From an uncultured Thermoanaerobaculum sp. (GTDB lineage: Bacteria > Acidobacteriota > Thermoanaerobaculia > Thermoanaerobaculales > Thermoanaerobaculaceae): a stretch of 64,000 bases of DNA. The notes beneath the pieces were generated by a model. It saw nothing but the letters and a program-made list of their open reading frames with translations. It was not told where the DNA came from and ran no database searches. The stretch is from positions 1-64,000 of the forward strand of contig CALHAH010000006.1 in the NCBI GenBank assembly GCA_937934115.1. The letters run 5' to 3'. Of this stretch, positions 26,073 to 35,688 are shown in pieces. The number at the start of each line of letters is the position of its first letter. Within the stretch, counting starts at the first letter, position 1. Position numbers and translations under genes: made by a program.

Positions 26073-26816
26073 ATGGCTATGGCCTCCCAAGAACTCCAAG
26101 AAAAATTAGCAGTTGGCGAGCTGTCACGGAAGGCTTTGGGCCGGGTGTTTCGCTGTTTTAGCGAACCGCGAAGGGTTTTTGGGGAACTGGCCTTTAGACC
26201 AACCTTCTTTTGGGTTTTGCTCCTCACAGTCTTTTTGAGCCTAAGCGTGCAGCTGATCCTTTCCCCGCGCATTGACATGGAAGCGACAGTAACCCAAGGG
26301 ATGAGACGGGCGGGAAGAGAAGTTCCAGAAGAAAAGGTGCGGGAAGCGGTGCAAGCTGGCGAGCGCTTCCGCACCATAGGCCTCGTGCTGGCGCCGATGG
26401 GTGCCTTGGCAGTTACACTGCTGTTGGGTGGTGTGTACTTCCTCGCCCTCAAGGTGGCAGGCTCGGAAGCGGAATACCCAGCGGTACTGTCCGCCGTGGC
26501 GCACGCTGGTTTTCCCCCCAGCGCCGCGCAGTCCCTGCTGCTTGCCATTGTGGCCTCCACCCGGCAGTCGTTTCCCGCACAGGAAATTCCCAAGCTTTTG
26601 CAATCCAACTTGGCCTCCTTCTTAGGGGAGGATGCACCCCAGGCGCTGGTGGCTGTGGGAGAACTTCTGGACGTCTTCAACCTTTGGTATTGGGTGCTAT
26701 TGGCTTGGGGTTTGGCAGCAGTGGGGGGTGTGCCCATGCGCAAATCGGCAAGCATCGTTGCGGTTTTTTGGGGCTTTTGGGCAGTGGCACGCGTAGCCCT
26801 CGCATTTTTGAGGTAG
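26073..26816 (+). CDS. Yip1-domain membrane protein
   Basis: A 247-residue protein with an N-terminal cytoplasmic stretch and about five membrane segments (FFWVLLLTVFLSLSVQLIL, LAPMGALAVTLLLGGVYFLALKVA, and three toward the end). The arrangement FRCFSEPRRVFGELAFRPTFFW before the first segment is typical of bacterial Yip1-family proteins. Their biochemical role is unknown, although they often sit next to transporters. AGGAG precedes the ATG. It lies 4 nt after tolC and 4 nt before the adaptor gene, so it is firmly embedded in the efflux operon and may assist it. Confidence 0.72.
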   Translation: MAMASQELQEKLAVGELSRKALGRVFRCFSEPRRVFGELAFRPTFFWVLLLTVFLSLSVQLILSPRIDMEATVTQGMRRAGREVPEEKVREAVQAGERFRTIGLVLAPMGALAVTLLLGGVYFLALKVAGSEAEYPAVLSAVAHAGFPPSAAQSLLLAIVASTRQSFPAQEIPKLLQSNLASFLGEDAPQALVAVGELLDVFNLWYWVLLAWGLAAVGGVPMRKSASIVAVFWGFWAVARVALAFLR

Positions 26817-26820
26817 GCGT

Positions 26821-28011
26821 ATGCGAAAGTTGGGGCTTGCCGTTTTGGCAGTGGTGGTTTTTGGCCTCATCCTTTTCCTTTCCCTACGCGGCAACAGCCA
26901 CAGGGGAACGGCAGTGGAGGTGGTGGCGGTAGTACCGCGGACCGTCGTCGCCACGGTTAAGGCCTCGGGAAACATCAGTCCACGGAAAAAGGTGGAAATC
27001 CAATCCAAGGTAATTGGGGAGATCGTAGCCTTGCCGTTTCGGGAAGGAGACGCCGTCAAGGCTGGGGACGTGGTGGTGGAAATAGAAAAAAAGCTCTACC
27101 AGGCAGCCTGTGACCAAGCCCGGGCCGCCTTGGAGCAAGCCCGGGTGCAATTGGAACGAGCCCAGGCGGAGCTGGCGAACGCCGAGCTGGAGGCAGCGCG
27201 CACGGAACGGCTCTTCGCCCAGGGGGTCGTTTCCGAGCAAGCCAGGGATCGGGCCCGTCTGGCGTTGGAGCAAGCTCAGGTGGCGGTTCGGGCGCAGGAA
27301 AGGGCCATTGAACAAGCCAGCTTTGCCTTGCGCCGGGCTTTGGAGGACTTGGACCGCACCACCATTCGCGCCCCCATGGACGGGGTGGTGATTTCCCGGC
27401 GGGTTGAGGTGGGGGAAACCGCCATCATGGGCACCACCAATTTTCCTGGTTCCGTGCTCATGGTGATCGGCGACCTCTCAGAGTTGGTGGCGGAAGTGGA
27501 AGTTCCTGAGCGGGACGTGGTGCAGCTGCAGCTAGGCCAAAAAGCCGAGGTGAAGGTGGATGCCATCCCTGATGCGTCGTTCCCGGGGAAAGTGGTGGAG
27601 ATCGCCTCTTCGGGCACGAAGGTTGGGGACGTGGTGAAGTTCAAGGTCAAGGTGGCCTTAAACCAACCTGATGCCCGTCTGAAGCCCGAGATGACAGCCA
27701 AAGTGGAAATTATCACCCAGCGTGCGGAAAACGTTCTGGCCGTGCCGCTGCAAGCGGTGCAAACTCGGTTCTTGGATGACAAAGGCAAAGAGGTCTTCGG
27801 CCAAACCAGCGGGCGGGAAGTGGAGGTGGTGTATCTCTACGAAAAGGGCCGGGCGGTACGCCGGGAGGTAAAAACCGGAGTCCAGGACGAGCTTTACGTG
27901 GAAATCCGCGAGGGGTTGACAGCAGGAGAGAAAGTCATTACCGGGCCTTATAAGTCCCTGCGCACGCTCAAGGACGGGGAGGCGGTGCGGGAGGAAAAAC
28001 AAAGTGCGTAG
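26821..28011 (+). CDS. MacA-like periplasmic adaptor subunit
   Basis: A membrane-fusion protein of 396 residues that links the inner-membrane ABC transporter to the TolC-like channel. It has an N-terminal anchor ([17 protein letters not shown]), a biotinyl-lipoyl-like half motif ([24 protein letters not shown]), a long alpha-hairpin rich in Ala, Glu and Gln (residues about 95-170), the second lipoyl half ([20 protein letters not shown]) and beta-barrel/MPD domains. The order adaptor-ATPase-permease downstream matches macAB-type loci. The substrate cannot be inferred. Confidence 0.88.
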   Translation: MRKLGLAVLAVVVFGLILFLSLRGNSHRGTAVEVVAVVPRTVVATVKASGNISPRKKVEIQSKVIGEIVALPFREGDAVKAGDVVVEIEKKLYQAACDQARAALEQARVQLERAQAELANAELEAARTERLFAQGVVSEQARDRARLALEQAQVAVRAQERAIEQASFALRRALEDLDRTTIRAPMDGVVISRRVEVGETAIMGTTNFPGSVLMVIGDLSELVAEVEVPERDVVQLQLGQKAEVKVDAIPDASFPGKVVEIASSGTKVGDVVKFKVKVALNQPDARLKPEMTAKVEIITQRAENVLAVPLQAVQTRFLDDKGKEVFGQTSGREVEVVYLYEKGRAVRREVKTGVQDELYVEIREGLTAGEKVITGPYKSLRTLKDGEAVREEKQSA

Positions 28012-28028
28012 CTTTAGGGGGGAAGAAA

Positions 28029-28709
28029 GTGCTCATTGAGCTGAACAAAGTGGTAAAGGTTTACGACATGGGGGCGGTGGCGGTGCAGGCTCTCAACGGT
28101 GTGACGCTGGCGGTGGACAGGGGCGAATACGTGGCAATTATGGGTCCCTCGGGTTCGGGCAAGTCCACGCTTATGAACATCATCGGTTGCCTGGATACGC
28201 CCACCTCAGGGAGCTACCGCCTCAACGGACAGCTGGTGAACGAGCTTACCGACGATGAGCTGGCACGCATCCGCAACCAAGAGATTGGCTTCGTATTTCA
28301 AACGTTTAACCTCTTGCCCAGGGCTTCTGCCCTGGAAAACGTGGAGGTTCCCCTCATTTACGCGGGTGTACCGCGGGCGGAACGGCACAAGCGGGCCAAG
28401 GAAATGCTGGAGAGGGTAGGACTTGGCGATCGCCTCCACCACCAACCCAACGAGCTTTCCGGGGGGCAGCGTCAACGGGTGGCCATCGCCCGCGCGTTGG
28501 TGAACAACCCATCCTTGCTTTTAGCCGACGAACCCACCGGCAACCTGGATTCGCGTACCGGGACGGAAATCATGGAGCTTTTCGACCAGCTTAACCGCGA
28601 AGGGCATACCATTGTTCTCGTGACCCACGAGGAGGACATCGCCGCCCATGCCCGCCGTATCGTGCGTTTACGGGACGGCCAAATCCTGGATGACAGGCGG
28701 AAGGGGTAA
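28029..28709 (+). CDS. MacB/LolD-type ABC ATPase
   Basis: A 226-residue ATPase of the lipoprotein/macrolide exporter family. Walker [11 protein letters not shown]-loop [22 protein letters not shown], signature [15 protein letters not shown], Walker [16 protein letters not shown] and switch [11 protein letters not shown] are complete. The GTG start follows a GGGGGGAAG ribosome site. It is separate from the membrane subunit, unlike the single-chain E. coli MacB. The permease gene begins at the very next base after its stop codon. Confidence 0.92.
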   Translation: MLIELNKVVKVYDMGAVAVQALNGVTLAVDRGEYVAIMGPSGSGKSTLMNIIGCLDTPTSGSYRLNGQLVNELTDDELARIRNQEIGFVFQTFNLLPRASALENVEVPLIYAGVPRAERHKRAKEMLERVGLGDRLHHQPNELSGGQRQRVAIARALVNNPSLLLADEPTGNLDSRTGTEIMELFDQLNREGHTIVLVTHEEDIAAHARRIVRLRDGQILDDRRKG

Positions 28710-29924
28710 ATGTTTTTTGAAAACCTGCGGATGGCTCTTCGCTCCATTGCAGCACATAAGCTGCGCTCGGTGCTTACTACCCTGGGGATCATCATTGGGG
28801 TGGCCGCCGTTATTGGCGTGGTGTCCATCGTGCAGGGGTTGAACTTTTGGATTGCCGGCCAGCTGGAGGGCGTAGGCGCCACCTACATCATGGTTTTCCC
28901 AGAACGTGACCCCAACAACCCTGACATTGCGGGCCGCGACGTAAAACTGACCTATGAGGACGGACAGGCTATCCTCGAACAAGTACCTGAAATCGTGGCC
29001 TTTACCCCAATCTTTTTCCAAGGCGAGCGGGCGCGGTTTGGCAAACGCACGGCAACGCCGTTCCTCTTGGGGGTTGGTTCGAGCTATCAGGAGGTGGTCA
29101 ATCATTGGGTGGTGCGGGGCCGCTTCTTTTCTGATTTGGACTTAGCACGCCACGCCCGGGTTTGCCTGGTGGGGCAAAAGCTCATCGAGGACCTGGGTCT
29201 TGGCGACGAACCTCTTGGCCAGGATATTCAGGTGGGGAGGGTGGTGTTTACCGTAATCGGGGTCATGGAGCAGAAAGGTCAGTTCCTGGGCCAGGACCGG
29301 GACCGTTTGGTCATCATCCCTTTTTCCACAGCTCGGGAAATTTACGGCGAAAACGCCATGAAGCAAATCCGGCTGGACTTTAAGGCTCGTGCCCCAGAAG
29401 ACGTGGACCGTGCCAAAGACCTTATGACGGAACTTTTACGTCGCCGTCACGGTTTACGGGCTGACCAGGGCAACGATTTTCGTGTCCTTCTCCAGGAGGA
29501 ACTGCGTAAGACCACCTCCACAATTCTGGGCGGCATAACGCAGGTGGTGGGAGCCGTGGTGGGCATTGCACTTCTCGTAGGTGGCATCGGCATCATGAAC
29601 ATCATGTTGGTTTCGGTGACGGAACGCACCCGGGAAATTGGCGTGCGAAAGGCGGTTGGCGCACGGCGCCGGGACATCCTCATGCAGTTTCTCATCGAGG
29701 CGGTGCTGCTTTCCGCCATTGGTGGGGCTATTGGCATCCTCTTGGGCTGGTTTTTGGGGTTTTTGGGCGCCAAAGCCATTCCCGGCTTTCCTGCGGCCCA
29801 TGTGCCTTTATGGGCCGTGCTTTTGGGCTTTGGCTTTGCCTCGGCGGTGGGCATCTTTTTTGGCATTTACCCCGCTGCCAAAGCCGCTTCCTTGGACCCC
29901 ATTGAAGCCCTGCGCTACGAGTAA
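28710..29924 (+). CDS. MacB-type FtsX-family ABC permease
   Basis: A 404-residue permease with the MacB_PCD periplasmic domain (about residues 45-240) between the first membrane helix (LTTLGIIIGVAAVIGVVSIV) and three C-terminal FtsX helices. The junction motif GGIGIMNIMLVSVTERTREIGVRKAVGARRRDI is characteristic. The chain ends in AAKAASLDPIEALRYE, again typical. With the adaptor and TolC-like protein it would form a mechanotransmission-type exporter of drugs, toxins or envelope molecules. It is the last gene of the operon. Confidence 0.93.
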   Translation: MFFENLRMALRSIAAHKLRSVLTTLGIIIGVAAVIGVVSIVQGLNFWIAGQLEGVGATYIMVFPERDPNNPDIAGRDVKLTYEDGQAILEQVPEIVAFTPIFFQGERARFGKRTATPFLLGVGSSYQEVVNHWVVRGRFFSDLDLARHARVCLVGQKLIEDLGLGDEPLGQDIQVGRVVFTVIGVMEQKGQFLGQDRDRLVIIPFSTAREIYGENAMKQIRLDFKARAPEDVDRAKDLMTELLRRRHGLRADQGNDFRVLLQEELRKTTSTILGGITQVVGAVVGIALLVGGIGIMNIMLVSVTERTREIGVRKAVGARRRDILMQFLIEAVLLSAIGGAIGILLGWFLGFLGAKAIPGFPAAHVPLWAVLLGFGFASAVGIFFGIYPAAKAASLDPIEALRYE

Positions 29925-29955
29925 AATCAGTAAGACTTTTAGAAAACGCCCAAGG

Positions 29956-30621
29956 TCATTTAAAAAAGCGGCCTTTTGTGCGCCTAGCCGCAACTCGAGA
30001 GTAGATCCCACCAGCAGTAAAGCGCACGATGTGCGCGAGGAGTTTGTCACCATACGCGCGATAGAACTGTGCTTTTTTGGGTAAGAACCAGTGAAGGTGC
30101 AAAACGTGGACCAAGTGCGCCACAAAAGAGTACGCCACGAGCGGTAGGTCTTCTTGCTCCAACTCGGGCACAGCAGAAGCCAGAGCTTGAATTAACAACT
30201 TGTGGACTGGAGCCACCAGCTCCCGCTGCATGAGCTCCGATGGCAACCGTTGCTGCGCCATTTCTCGAAGCAGGAGCTGAAGGCGAACTTCTGCCTTGTC
30301 CTCAATGAGAAGAGGATCAAGACAAGCTCGAGCAAAGGCGGTCAACACCGTTTGCCGGGGAGGCTGGCCGTGGTACGCCGTCAATACCGCCTCGAGACTG
30401 TCAATCCGACGCTGGGCCAACTGGCGGAGGGTGCGAACGAGTACCACCTCGTAAAGCTTTTCTTTGCTCCCGAAGTGGTACGAAATGGCAGCCACGTTAC
30501 AACGAGCGCTCTTCGCCAACTCCCGCACCGTGGTATCGGAAAAGCCTTTGCGTGCAAAAAGCTCGGCAGCACTTTCTAACAGCCGTTGGCGAGTTTCTTC
30601 ACCCACAGAAGACGGAATCAC
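29956..30621 (-). CDS. TetR-family transcriptional regulator
   Basis: A 221-residue repressor-type protein. The N-terminal TetR helix-turn-helix is clear (RLLESAAELFARKGFSDTTVRELAKSARCNVAAISYHFGSKEKLYEVVL). The C-terminal ligand domain resembles CecR/DUF1956 members (ACLDPLLIEDKAEVRLQLLLREM). The GTG start is preceded by GGAGG. It converges on the efflux operon 31 nt away, so it is a plausible regulator of those exporters, but no operator is identified. Confidence 0.87.
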   Translation of the reverse strand: MIPSSVGEETRQRLLESAAELFARKGFSDTTVRELAKSARCNVAAISYHFGSKEKLYEVVLVRTLRQLAQRRIDSLEAVLTAYHGQPPRQTVLTAFARACLDPLLIEDKAEVRLQLLLREMAQQRLPSELMQRELVAPVHKLLIQALASAVPELEQEDLPLVAYSFVAHLVHVLHLHWFLPKKAQFYRAYGDKLLAHIVRFTAGGIYSRVAARRTKGRFFK

Positions 30622-30709
30622 GGGGACCTCCGGCCTCCCGTGATCTTAAGCACGTGATTGCTTTAAACCAAGAGTTAAAAAAAGCCCACTGCAGACGACG
30701 AAGTTCCCC

Positions 30710-31339
30710 TCAACGAAGCAACGGCTGCAGAACCGCCACCCGCCAGGCTTCGGCACAACACCATTTGACGAGCACGTCAGCAACGCAAAAGGCAAAGCCG
30801 GCAAGCCACCAGTGGCGGTTTTTCCAGAGAGAAGCCAGTCCTCCACCCAACAGCGGTTCGCTAAACGCCACACCCAAAAACAAAAAACCAGCCACCCGCA
30901 AAAGGGCCCAAGGGTGCCACCCGGCAAGAAATGCCCAGGGGTTTTGCGCCAAGACCGCCAACCCGCCGGTGTACGCACCCATCCACCCAAAAAGCACCAC
31001 AGCCAAAACCAAACCACCAAGGCCGCCGGTGGCCAAGGTAAGGCCTAAAAAAGTCGCCAAGTGCGCAAGGTGCTGTGGGACAAAGCAGGAAGGGCTTCCC
31101 TCACAACCGGAACCCGTGCGCACCCACGCCAGCATGTCCTCGGCGTAGGTTTGTGCCCCGGGGAAAAGACGACCACATACCCCGGGGTAACGAACCTCCA
31201 AAAGGGCCAGCACCACAGCAAGGGTGGAAAACCAACCCGCCATCAGCAAGACAGCAGCCAAACGGCGCGCATGGAAAACAAGCCAGCGCAACCCCATCCA
31301 GGGGAGAGCACCCAGCACAAGAAGCAAAAACCAACGCAT
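30710..31339 (-). CDS. Multi-pass membrane protein, unknown
   Basis: A protein of about 209 residues with five to six hydrophobic segments (for example FLGLTLATGGLGGLVLAVVLFGWMGAYTGGLAVLA). A central loop holds paired cysteines (GSGCEGSPSCF). The middle segments loosely recall SpoIIM/DUF95-type proteins, but I do not consider that an assignment. I prefer the ATG at 31339 (MRWFLLLVLGALPW) to the ORF-track start; its ribosome site is weak. It lies 88 nt upstream of the TetR start and diverges from the SCP2-like gene. Confidence 0.55.
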   Translation of the reverse strand: MRWFLLLVLGALPWMGLRWLVFHARRLAAVLLMAGWFSTLAVVLALLEVRYPGVCGRLFPGAQTYAEDMLAWVRTGSGCEGSPSCFVPQHLAHLATFLGLTLATGGLGGLVLAVVLFGWMGAYTGGLAVLAQNPWAFLAGWHPWALLRVAGFLFLGVAFSEPLLGGGLASLWKNRHWWLAGFAFCVADVLVKWCCAEAWRVAVLQPLLR

Positions 31340-31445
31340 GGGTCTATTTTCACCCCCACTGCCGTCGCTGGCGGTCCTCACCAATCTCCATAACTGACTC
31401 CGCTACAATGGCAACGGGAGGGGAAATTCCCAGGGAGGATCCGCT

Positions 31446-31850
31446 ATGGAGCTTTTTAAGCTCTTTTCCCAGGAAGGTGCCAACGCCCTGAGGACGGCGG
31501 TTAACGCCCACGAGCGATGGCAAAAAGAAGCTGCCGGTTGGACGACGGTCTTGGGTTTGGTGGTGGAAGGGGGAACGGGCAGTCATGCCTTGCTCGTAAA
31601 GCTCGAAAACGGCACTTGCCAGGAGGTCCGGCCAGTGGGGGAAGCAGAGCTGGAGCAAGCCGATTTTGTACTCGAAGGTAGTGAGTCGCTGTGGCGAGGC
31701 ATCCTTTCCGGACAGCTGGACCCCGTGGGGGCGGTGTTCATGGGCAAGCTGAAGGTGGCCAAGGGCAACGTGATGGCCCTTTCTGCCCGCACCGGCGCCG
31801 CCCGGTTGCTTCTGGAAACGGCCAAGGGTGTCCTCGAGGGCTTGGCGTGA
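31446..31850 (+). CDS. SCP2 sterol-binding-domain-like protein
   Basis: A small protein of 134 residues with the look of an SCP2 lipid-binding domain. It has a central beta-sheet region (GSHALLVKLENGTCQEVR) and the typical segment ADFVLEGSESLWRGILSGQLDPVGAVFMGKLKVAKGNVMAL. These proteins bind hydrophobic ligands such as lipids or acyl-CoA. GGGAGG precedes the ATG by 8 nt, and a TACAAT box lies at 31404. Its stop overlaps the start of the flavoprotein gene (GTGA), which points to a shared pathway. Confidence 0.72.
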   Translation: MELFKLFSQEGANALRTAVNAHERWQKEAAGWTTVLGLVVEGGTGSHALLVKLENGTCQEVRPVGEAELEQADFVLEGSESLWRGILSGQLDPVGAVFMGKLKVAKGNVMALSARTGAARLLLETAKGVLEGLA

Positions 31851-33301
31851 GCGGCTGCGAAGTACCCATCTCCGTGGAAAGACAAAAACGGCACGTGGTG
31901 GTTGTGGGCTCCGGGCTCGCCGGGCTTACCTGCGCCCACAGTCTTTTGGAAAAAGGCCTCGACGTGACGATCCTGACCCCAGGGTACGTGGGTCGTGATG
32001 GGGCTACGCAAAGGGTTCGTGCCTTAGCCCCATGGATCCTTCTGAACGCTCCGTGCCAGAGGGGAGACAGCCCCGATCGCTTTTTTGAGGATTTGCAAAG
32101 GGCGGGGCAAGGGATGGGGCGACCAGGATTGGCTGAAGTGTTTGCGGCCGAGGCGCCCAGAGCTGCCAAAGAGCTGGTGGAGCTTTTGGACCTGCAGCCC
32201 CTGGACGAGGGTGCGGTGTTGCTTCCAGGAAACTCACACCCGCGGGGCCGGAGGTTTCTTCCCCGCGGCCGCGGGTTGCTGCTGCAGCGGCTGGTGGGGG
32301 CTGTCCACAGCACAGCGCGCGTCTACGAGCGTGCCTTAGCCGTGGGTTTGGAGCTTTCCCCGGGGAGGGTGCTGGGTGTGTGGGCGTGGCACCGTCCCCA
32401 AGGGCAGCTGCGGCTCCACCGTGGCGAGGCGGTGGTTTTGGCCTGCGGCGGGGTGGGGGCGCTGTTCGGCCCCTCCACGGTGCCGCGGTGGTGCCGGGGT
32501 TCAGGTTTAGCCCTGGCTTTTTTGGCCCGCGCCCTGCTTCACAACCCGCATATCACGCAAGCGTTGCCAGTGCTAGCCATCCCACCCGTTTACTTTCCCA
32601 CCACCGCTGCGCTGCTTAAGTCCCGCATTTGGCTTGGGGAAAGCCTCTTGCCCCAGCTTCCCGATTTGGAAACCCTAAGCACGCAACTGGCTCAGGCGTT
32701 ACGCCACGGAAAAAAGGCATGGTTAGAGCTGGATGCCTCTGACCAAAGTCTGCTCCCAAGATGGATCCGCGAGACCCCACCGCGGACGGATGGGCACCGG
32801 CTCCCGCTGACGCTAGCGGTGCACCACGGCGTGGGAGGGGTTGCCATTGACACCTGGGGTCGAACGTCGGTACCTGGCCTCTACGGCTGCGGGGAAACAG
32901 CGGGAGGGGTGCAGGGGGCGCGGAGGCTCATGGGCACCGGTCTTTTGGAAGCTCGGGTTTTCGGGCTGCGGGCAGCGCAGGCAATTTGCAAGGACTTGCA
33001 AAAGGGGAACCTAAGCCCAGCAGGTGAGCCTTGCAGTCACATCCTACCTCTCCCTGCCTTCCCATCACATCTGGAAGCCTTCCTGGACCGCAGCTTGGCG
33101 GCTTTGGCTGTGGTGCGTCCGCCGGAAGAGGTGGCCCAGTGCCTGGAGGAGCTGGACGCTTGGCCTACCACCCCCCAAGGTGCCAACGCAAAGGCCTGGC
33201 TTACCGCTATCCGTCGGGCGGCGGCTCACACTTTGCTTTCGGCAGAGCTTTCCGCATTCGCCCGGAAGGGCGAGGAGGTGCCGCGTGAACTGGCTGGATG
33301 A
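31847..33301 (+). CDS. NadB/SdhA-type FAD flavoprotein
   Basis: A flavoprotein of about 484 residues from the fumarate reductase/aspartate oxidase superfamily. The N-terminal dinucleotide fold is HVVVVGSGLAGLTCAHSLLEKG. The C-terminal FAD motif is GGVAIDTWGRTSVPGLYGCGETAGGVQGARRLMGTGLLEA, much like L-aspartate oxidase, followed by a helical tail. The middle region is divergent, and nadA and nadC are absent, so NAD synthesis is uncertain. The GTG at 31847 overlaps the SCP2-like gene by 4 nt and is preferred over the ORF-track start inside it. A small cysteine-rich ORF overlaps its end. Confidence 0.75.
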   Translation: MSGCEVPISVERQKRHVVVVGSGLAGLTCAHSLLEKGLDVTILTPGYVGRDGATQRVRALAPWILLNAPCQRGDSPDRFFEDLQRAGQGMGRPGLAEVFAAEAPRAAKELVELLDLQPLDEGAVLLPGNSHPRGRRFLPRGRGLLLQRLVGAVHSTARVYERALAVGLELSPGRVLGVWAWHRPQGQLRLHRGEAVVLACGGVGALFGPSTVPRWCRGSGLALAFLARALLHNPHITQALPVLAIPPVYFPTTAALLKSRIWLGESLLPQLPDLETLSTQLAQALRHGKKAWLELDASDQSLLPRWIRETPPRTDGHRLPLTLAVHHGVGGVAIDTWGRTSVPGLYGCGETAGGVQGARRLMGTGLLEARVFGLRAAQAICKDLQKGNLSPAGEPCSHILPLPAFPSHLEAFLDRSLAALAVVRPPEEVAQCLEELDAWPTTPQGANAKAWLTAIRRAAAHTLLSAELSAFARKGEEVPRELAG

Positions 33302-33536
33302 CGTAAGCTTCGAACGAAAGGCGCTCCGGGCGTTTCTCGCCATGCCCTCATGCCCTGTGAAGGAAGCCTTGGGTCAACTTATGTTGCGCGTAGCTTCTCA
33401 GGTGGAAAGGGCAGGCTGCGCGCACGCGCAAGCCGATGGCTTGCCCTGTGGGGACCTTGAGCCCGATTGCCCCACCTGTTCCCAGCTGGAGCTGCGTCTT
33501 CGCCGCTGTTTGGAGATCGAGGTGGGGCGCCCTTAG
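33285..33536 (+). CDS. Small cysteine-rich protein, unknown
   Basis: An 83-residue product starting at the GTG at 33285, with GAGGAGG 5 nt upstream inside the flavoprotein gene. The overlap of 17 nt suggests coupled translation. Five cysteines are visible; four of them cluster near the C-terminus (CGDLEPDCPTCSQ and a later Cys), one short of a classical ribbon. It could be a metal-binding partner of the flavoprotein, but that is inference. The ORF track buries it in a longer frame with a less plausible start. Confidence 0.55.
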   Translation: MNWLDDVSFERKALRAFLAMPSCPVKEALGQLMLRVASQVERAGCAHAQADGLPCGDLEPDCPTCSQLELRLRRCLEIEVGRP

Positions 33537-33539
33537 CCT

Positions 33540-35063
33540 CTATTCCACGTCGAAGCGCACCCCCTGCGCCAGTGGCAGCTCCGTGGAGTAGTTGATGGTG
33601 CAGGTTTGCCGCCGCATGTACGCCTTCCAAGCGTCGGAACCTGCCTCGCGACCACCGCCAGTTTCTTTTTCGCCGCCAAAAGCCCCGCCGATTTCCGCTC
33701 CCGAGGTACCGATGTTCACGTTGGCGATGCCGCAATCGGAGCCCTCCGCTGACAGAAACTTCTCTGCCGCCCGCAGGTTGTTGGTGAAGATTGCCGAGGA
33801 AAGCCCCTGTCGCACCGAGTTGTTGAGCGCAATGGCTTCGTCTAAAGTTTCCACCTGGTACACGTAAAGGATGGGGGCAAAGGTTTCTTCGCAGGCTATT
33901 TGCATGCCTTTGTGAGCCTTGACGATGGTGGGTTCCACAAAATAGCCCGGACCGGGGAGCCTATGGCCACCGTAAACTATCTCGCCACCTTCTTCCTTGA
34001 TCTTTTCCAACGCTGCCATCATGTCCGCTACCGCCGCTTCGTCTACCAGCGGGCCCACGTGGGTGTTGGGATCCAGGGGATCACCGATGCGCAAGCTCGT
34101 GTACGCCTTGACCAGGCGTTCCAACAAGCCATCGTACACCCCCTTTTGCACGATAAGCCGCCGCAGCGTGGTGCAACGCTGGCCGGTGGTACCCACCGCC
34201 GCAAACAGGATAGCCCGCAGCGCTAGGTCCAAATCGGCATCTTCCAGGACAATCACCGCGTTGTTGCCTCCCAGTTCCAGGATCGTGCGGCCAAAACGCC
34301 CCGCCACGCTGGTGGCAATCCTGCGGCCCTGCGCCGTAGACCCGGTAAAAGAGATGAGCGGGACATGGGGGTCGTCCACCAGCTTTTGACCCACCTCGCG
34401 GCCGGTGCCAATAACCAAGTTAAAAATGCCATCCACGCCAAAGCGCTGGCTTACGCGGTTGCAAATATGCTGCACGGCAATGGCGCATAGGGGCACCTTG
34501 GAAGAGGGCTTCCAAATTACGGGGTCGCCGCACACCACGGCAATGGCCGCGTTCCAAGACCAAACCGCTACGGGGAAGTTAAAGGCGGTGATGATACCCA
34601 CGGGACCCAAGGGGTGCCACTGCTCAAACATGCGGTGACGAGGCCGTTCCGAGGCCATGGTGAGGCCGTAAAGTTGCCGTGAAAGCCCCACGGCGAAATC
34701 GCACATGTCAATCATTTCCTGCACTTCACCCAGGCCTTCACTTAAGATTTTGCCCATTTCCAGCGAAACCAGACGCCCCAGCTGTTCCTTGTGCGCTCTC
34801 AGCTCGTCGCCCAAAGCCCTGATAATTTCGCCGCGTTTTGGGGCCGGCATCATGCGTAGCTTCAAAAAGGCTTCCTGAGCTACGCGTGAAACGTGCTCGT
34901 AGGTGGCAGCGTCCGCTTGTTGTACGCGGGCCAGCGGCTCCCCAGTGGTGGGGTTTTGCGAAACCAGTTCCTCTCCCTTGCCAGAAAGCCACCCCGCCGC
35001 GTAGGTCCCGGGGTTGACCTCCGAAATACCCAGGGATTCCAGAATTTGTCGCGCCTCGCTCAT
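33540..35063 (-). CDS. ALDH7-type aldehyde dehydrogenase
   Basis: An NAD-dependent aldehyde dehydrogenase of about 507 residues. Catalytic Cys297 is in GQRCTTLRRL and the general-base Glu263 in ILELGGNNA. The motifs FNFPVAVWSWNAAIA, WKPSSKVPL and the C-terminal NVNIGTSGAEIGGAFGGEKETGGGREAGSDAWKAYMRRQT are characteristic of ALDH7 (alpha-aminoadipic semialdehyde or piperideine-6-carboxylate dehydrogenase). This suggests lysine catabolism, in keeping with ornithine aminotransferase nearby. The ATG at 35063 has GGAGG 7 nt upstream. It converges on the small cysteine-rich gene. Confidence 0.88.
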   Translation of the reverse strand: MSEARQILESLGISEVNPGTYAAGWLSGKGEELVSQNPTTGEPLARVQQADAATYEHVSRVAQEAFLKLRMMPAPKRGEIIRALGDELRAHKEQLGRLVSLEMGKILSEGLGEVQEMIDMCDFAVGLSRQLYGLTMASERPRHRMFEQWHPLGPVGIITAFNFPVAVWSWNAAIAVVCGDPVIWKPSSKVPLCAIAVQHICNRVSQRFGVDGIFNLVIGTGREVGQKLVDDPHVPLISFTGSTAQGRRIATSVAGRFGRTILELGGNNAVIVLEDADLDLALRAILFAAVGTTGQRCTTLRRLIVQKGVYDGLLERLVKAYTSLRIGDPLDPNTHVGPLVDEAAVADMMAALEKIKEEGGEIVYGGHRLPGPGYFVEPTIVKAHKGMQIACEETFAPILYVYQVETLDEAIALNNSVRQGLSSAIFTNNLRAAEKFLSAEGSDCGIANVNIGTSGAEIGGAFGGEKETGGGREAGSDAWKAYMRRQTCTINYSTELPLAQGVRFDVE

Positions 35064-35162
35064 CGCTTTTCCTCCCACGCCGGCTTGTACCGGCGACTCA
35101 CAAGGCGAAAGTGTAACCCACCGTCAAGCCTAAGGCGAAGCAAGCTGCGGTTACGCTTCACG

Positions 35163-35681
35163 TCACCCCCCACCTACGGCCCCCTGTTCGCCAAAAGAAC
35201 TCCCGGTGAGCACGTCCAGGTCTTGTGGACGAAAGCGCAAGAAAGCACGCAGCCTTAGGGACTCCTCCCGCGGCATGGCAACAAAGGTCCCGGAGGCCGT
35301 GACCAAGAGGCTTTTCTCCGCGGAAAAAAGCTCGCCCCTGGCGCGCAAATAGGGCCCCCATGCTTCCTCAACCCAAGCCTTGACTTCCAGCACCGCATCT
35401 GGGGGAACCGCGGCCTTAAGCCTGACCTTTAGCTCGCCGGTGGTGCAAAAGCTTTTGGCACGAAAGGCACAAGCCCACGCCATGGCCTCGTCCAAGACCA
35501 TGGCCACCATACCGCCGTGCACCCGACCCGCGTAGCCCAGTTGCGCCTGGTTGAACCGCACAGAAGCCAGCGTGATGCCGGTGGCTTCGTCAACGGCAAA
35601 CCGCAGCCCTAAAGCAGCGGGGTTGGTTTCCCTATCCCCGCACACGGGACACCAGGGTTGGTAGGGGAGTGAGTACACCAT
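35163..35681 (-). CDS. PaaI-type hotdog-fold thioesterase
   Basis: A protein of about 172 residues with a hotdog domain. The conserved core GRVHGGMVAMVLDEAMAWACAF carries the catalytic-site HGG and Asp/Glu, followed by the strand TGELKVRLKAAVPPDAVLEVKAWVEE. It probably hydrolyses acyl-CoA thioesters. An N-terminal CPVCG pair is unusual for the family and might bind a metal. The ATG at 35681 is preferred over the ORF-track start because the longer frame has no family sequence. Its start lies only 19 nt from the divergent neighbour. Confidence 0.8.
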   Translation of the reverse strand: MVYSLPYQPWCPVCGDRETNPAALGLRFAVDEATGITLASVRFNQAQLGYAGRVHGGMVAMVLDEAMAWACAFRAKSFCTTGELKVRLKAAVPPDAVLEVKAWVEEAWGPYLRARGELFSAEKSLLVTASGTFVAMPREESLRLRAFLRFRPQDLDVLTGSSFGEQGAVGGG

Positions 35682-35688
35682 CGCAGCG

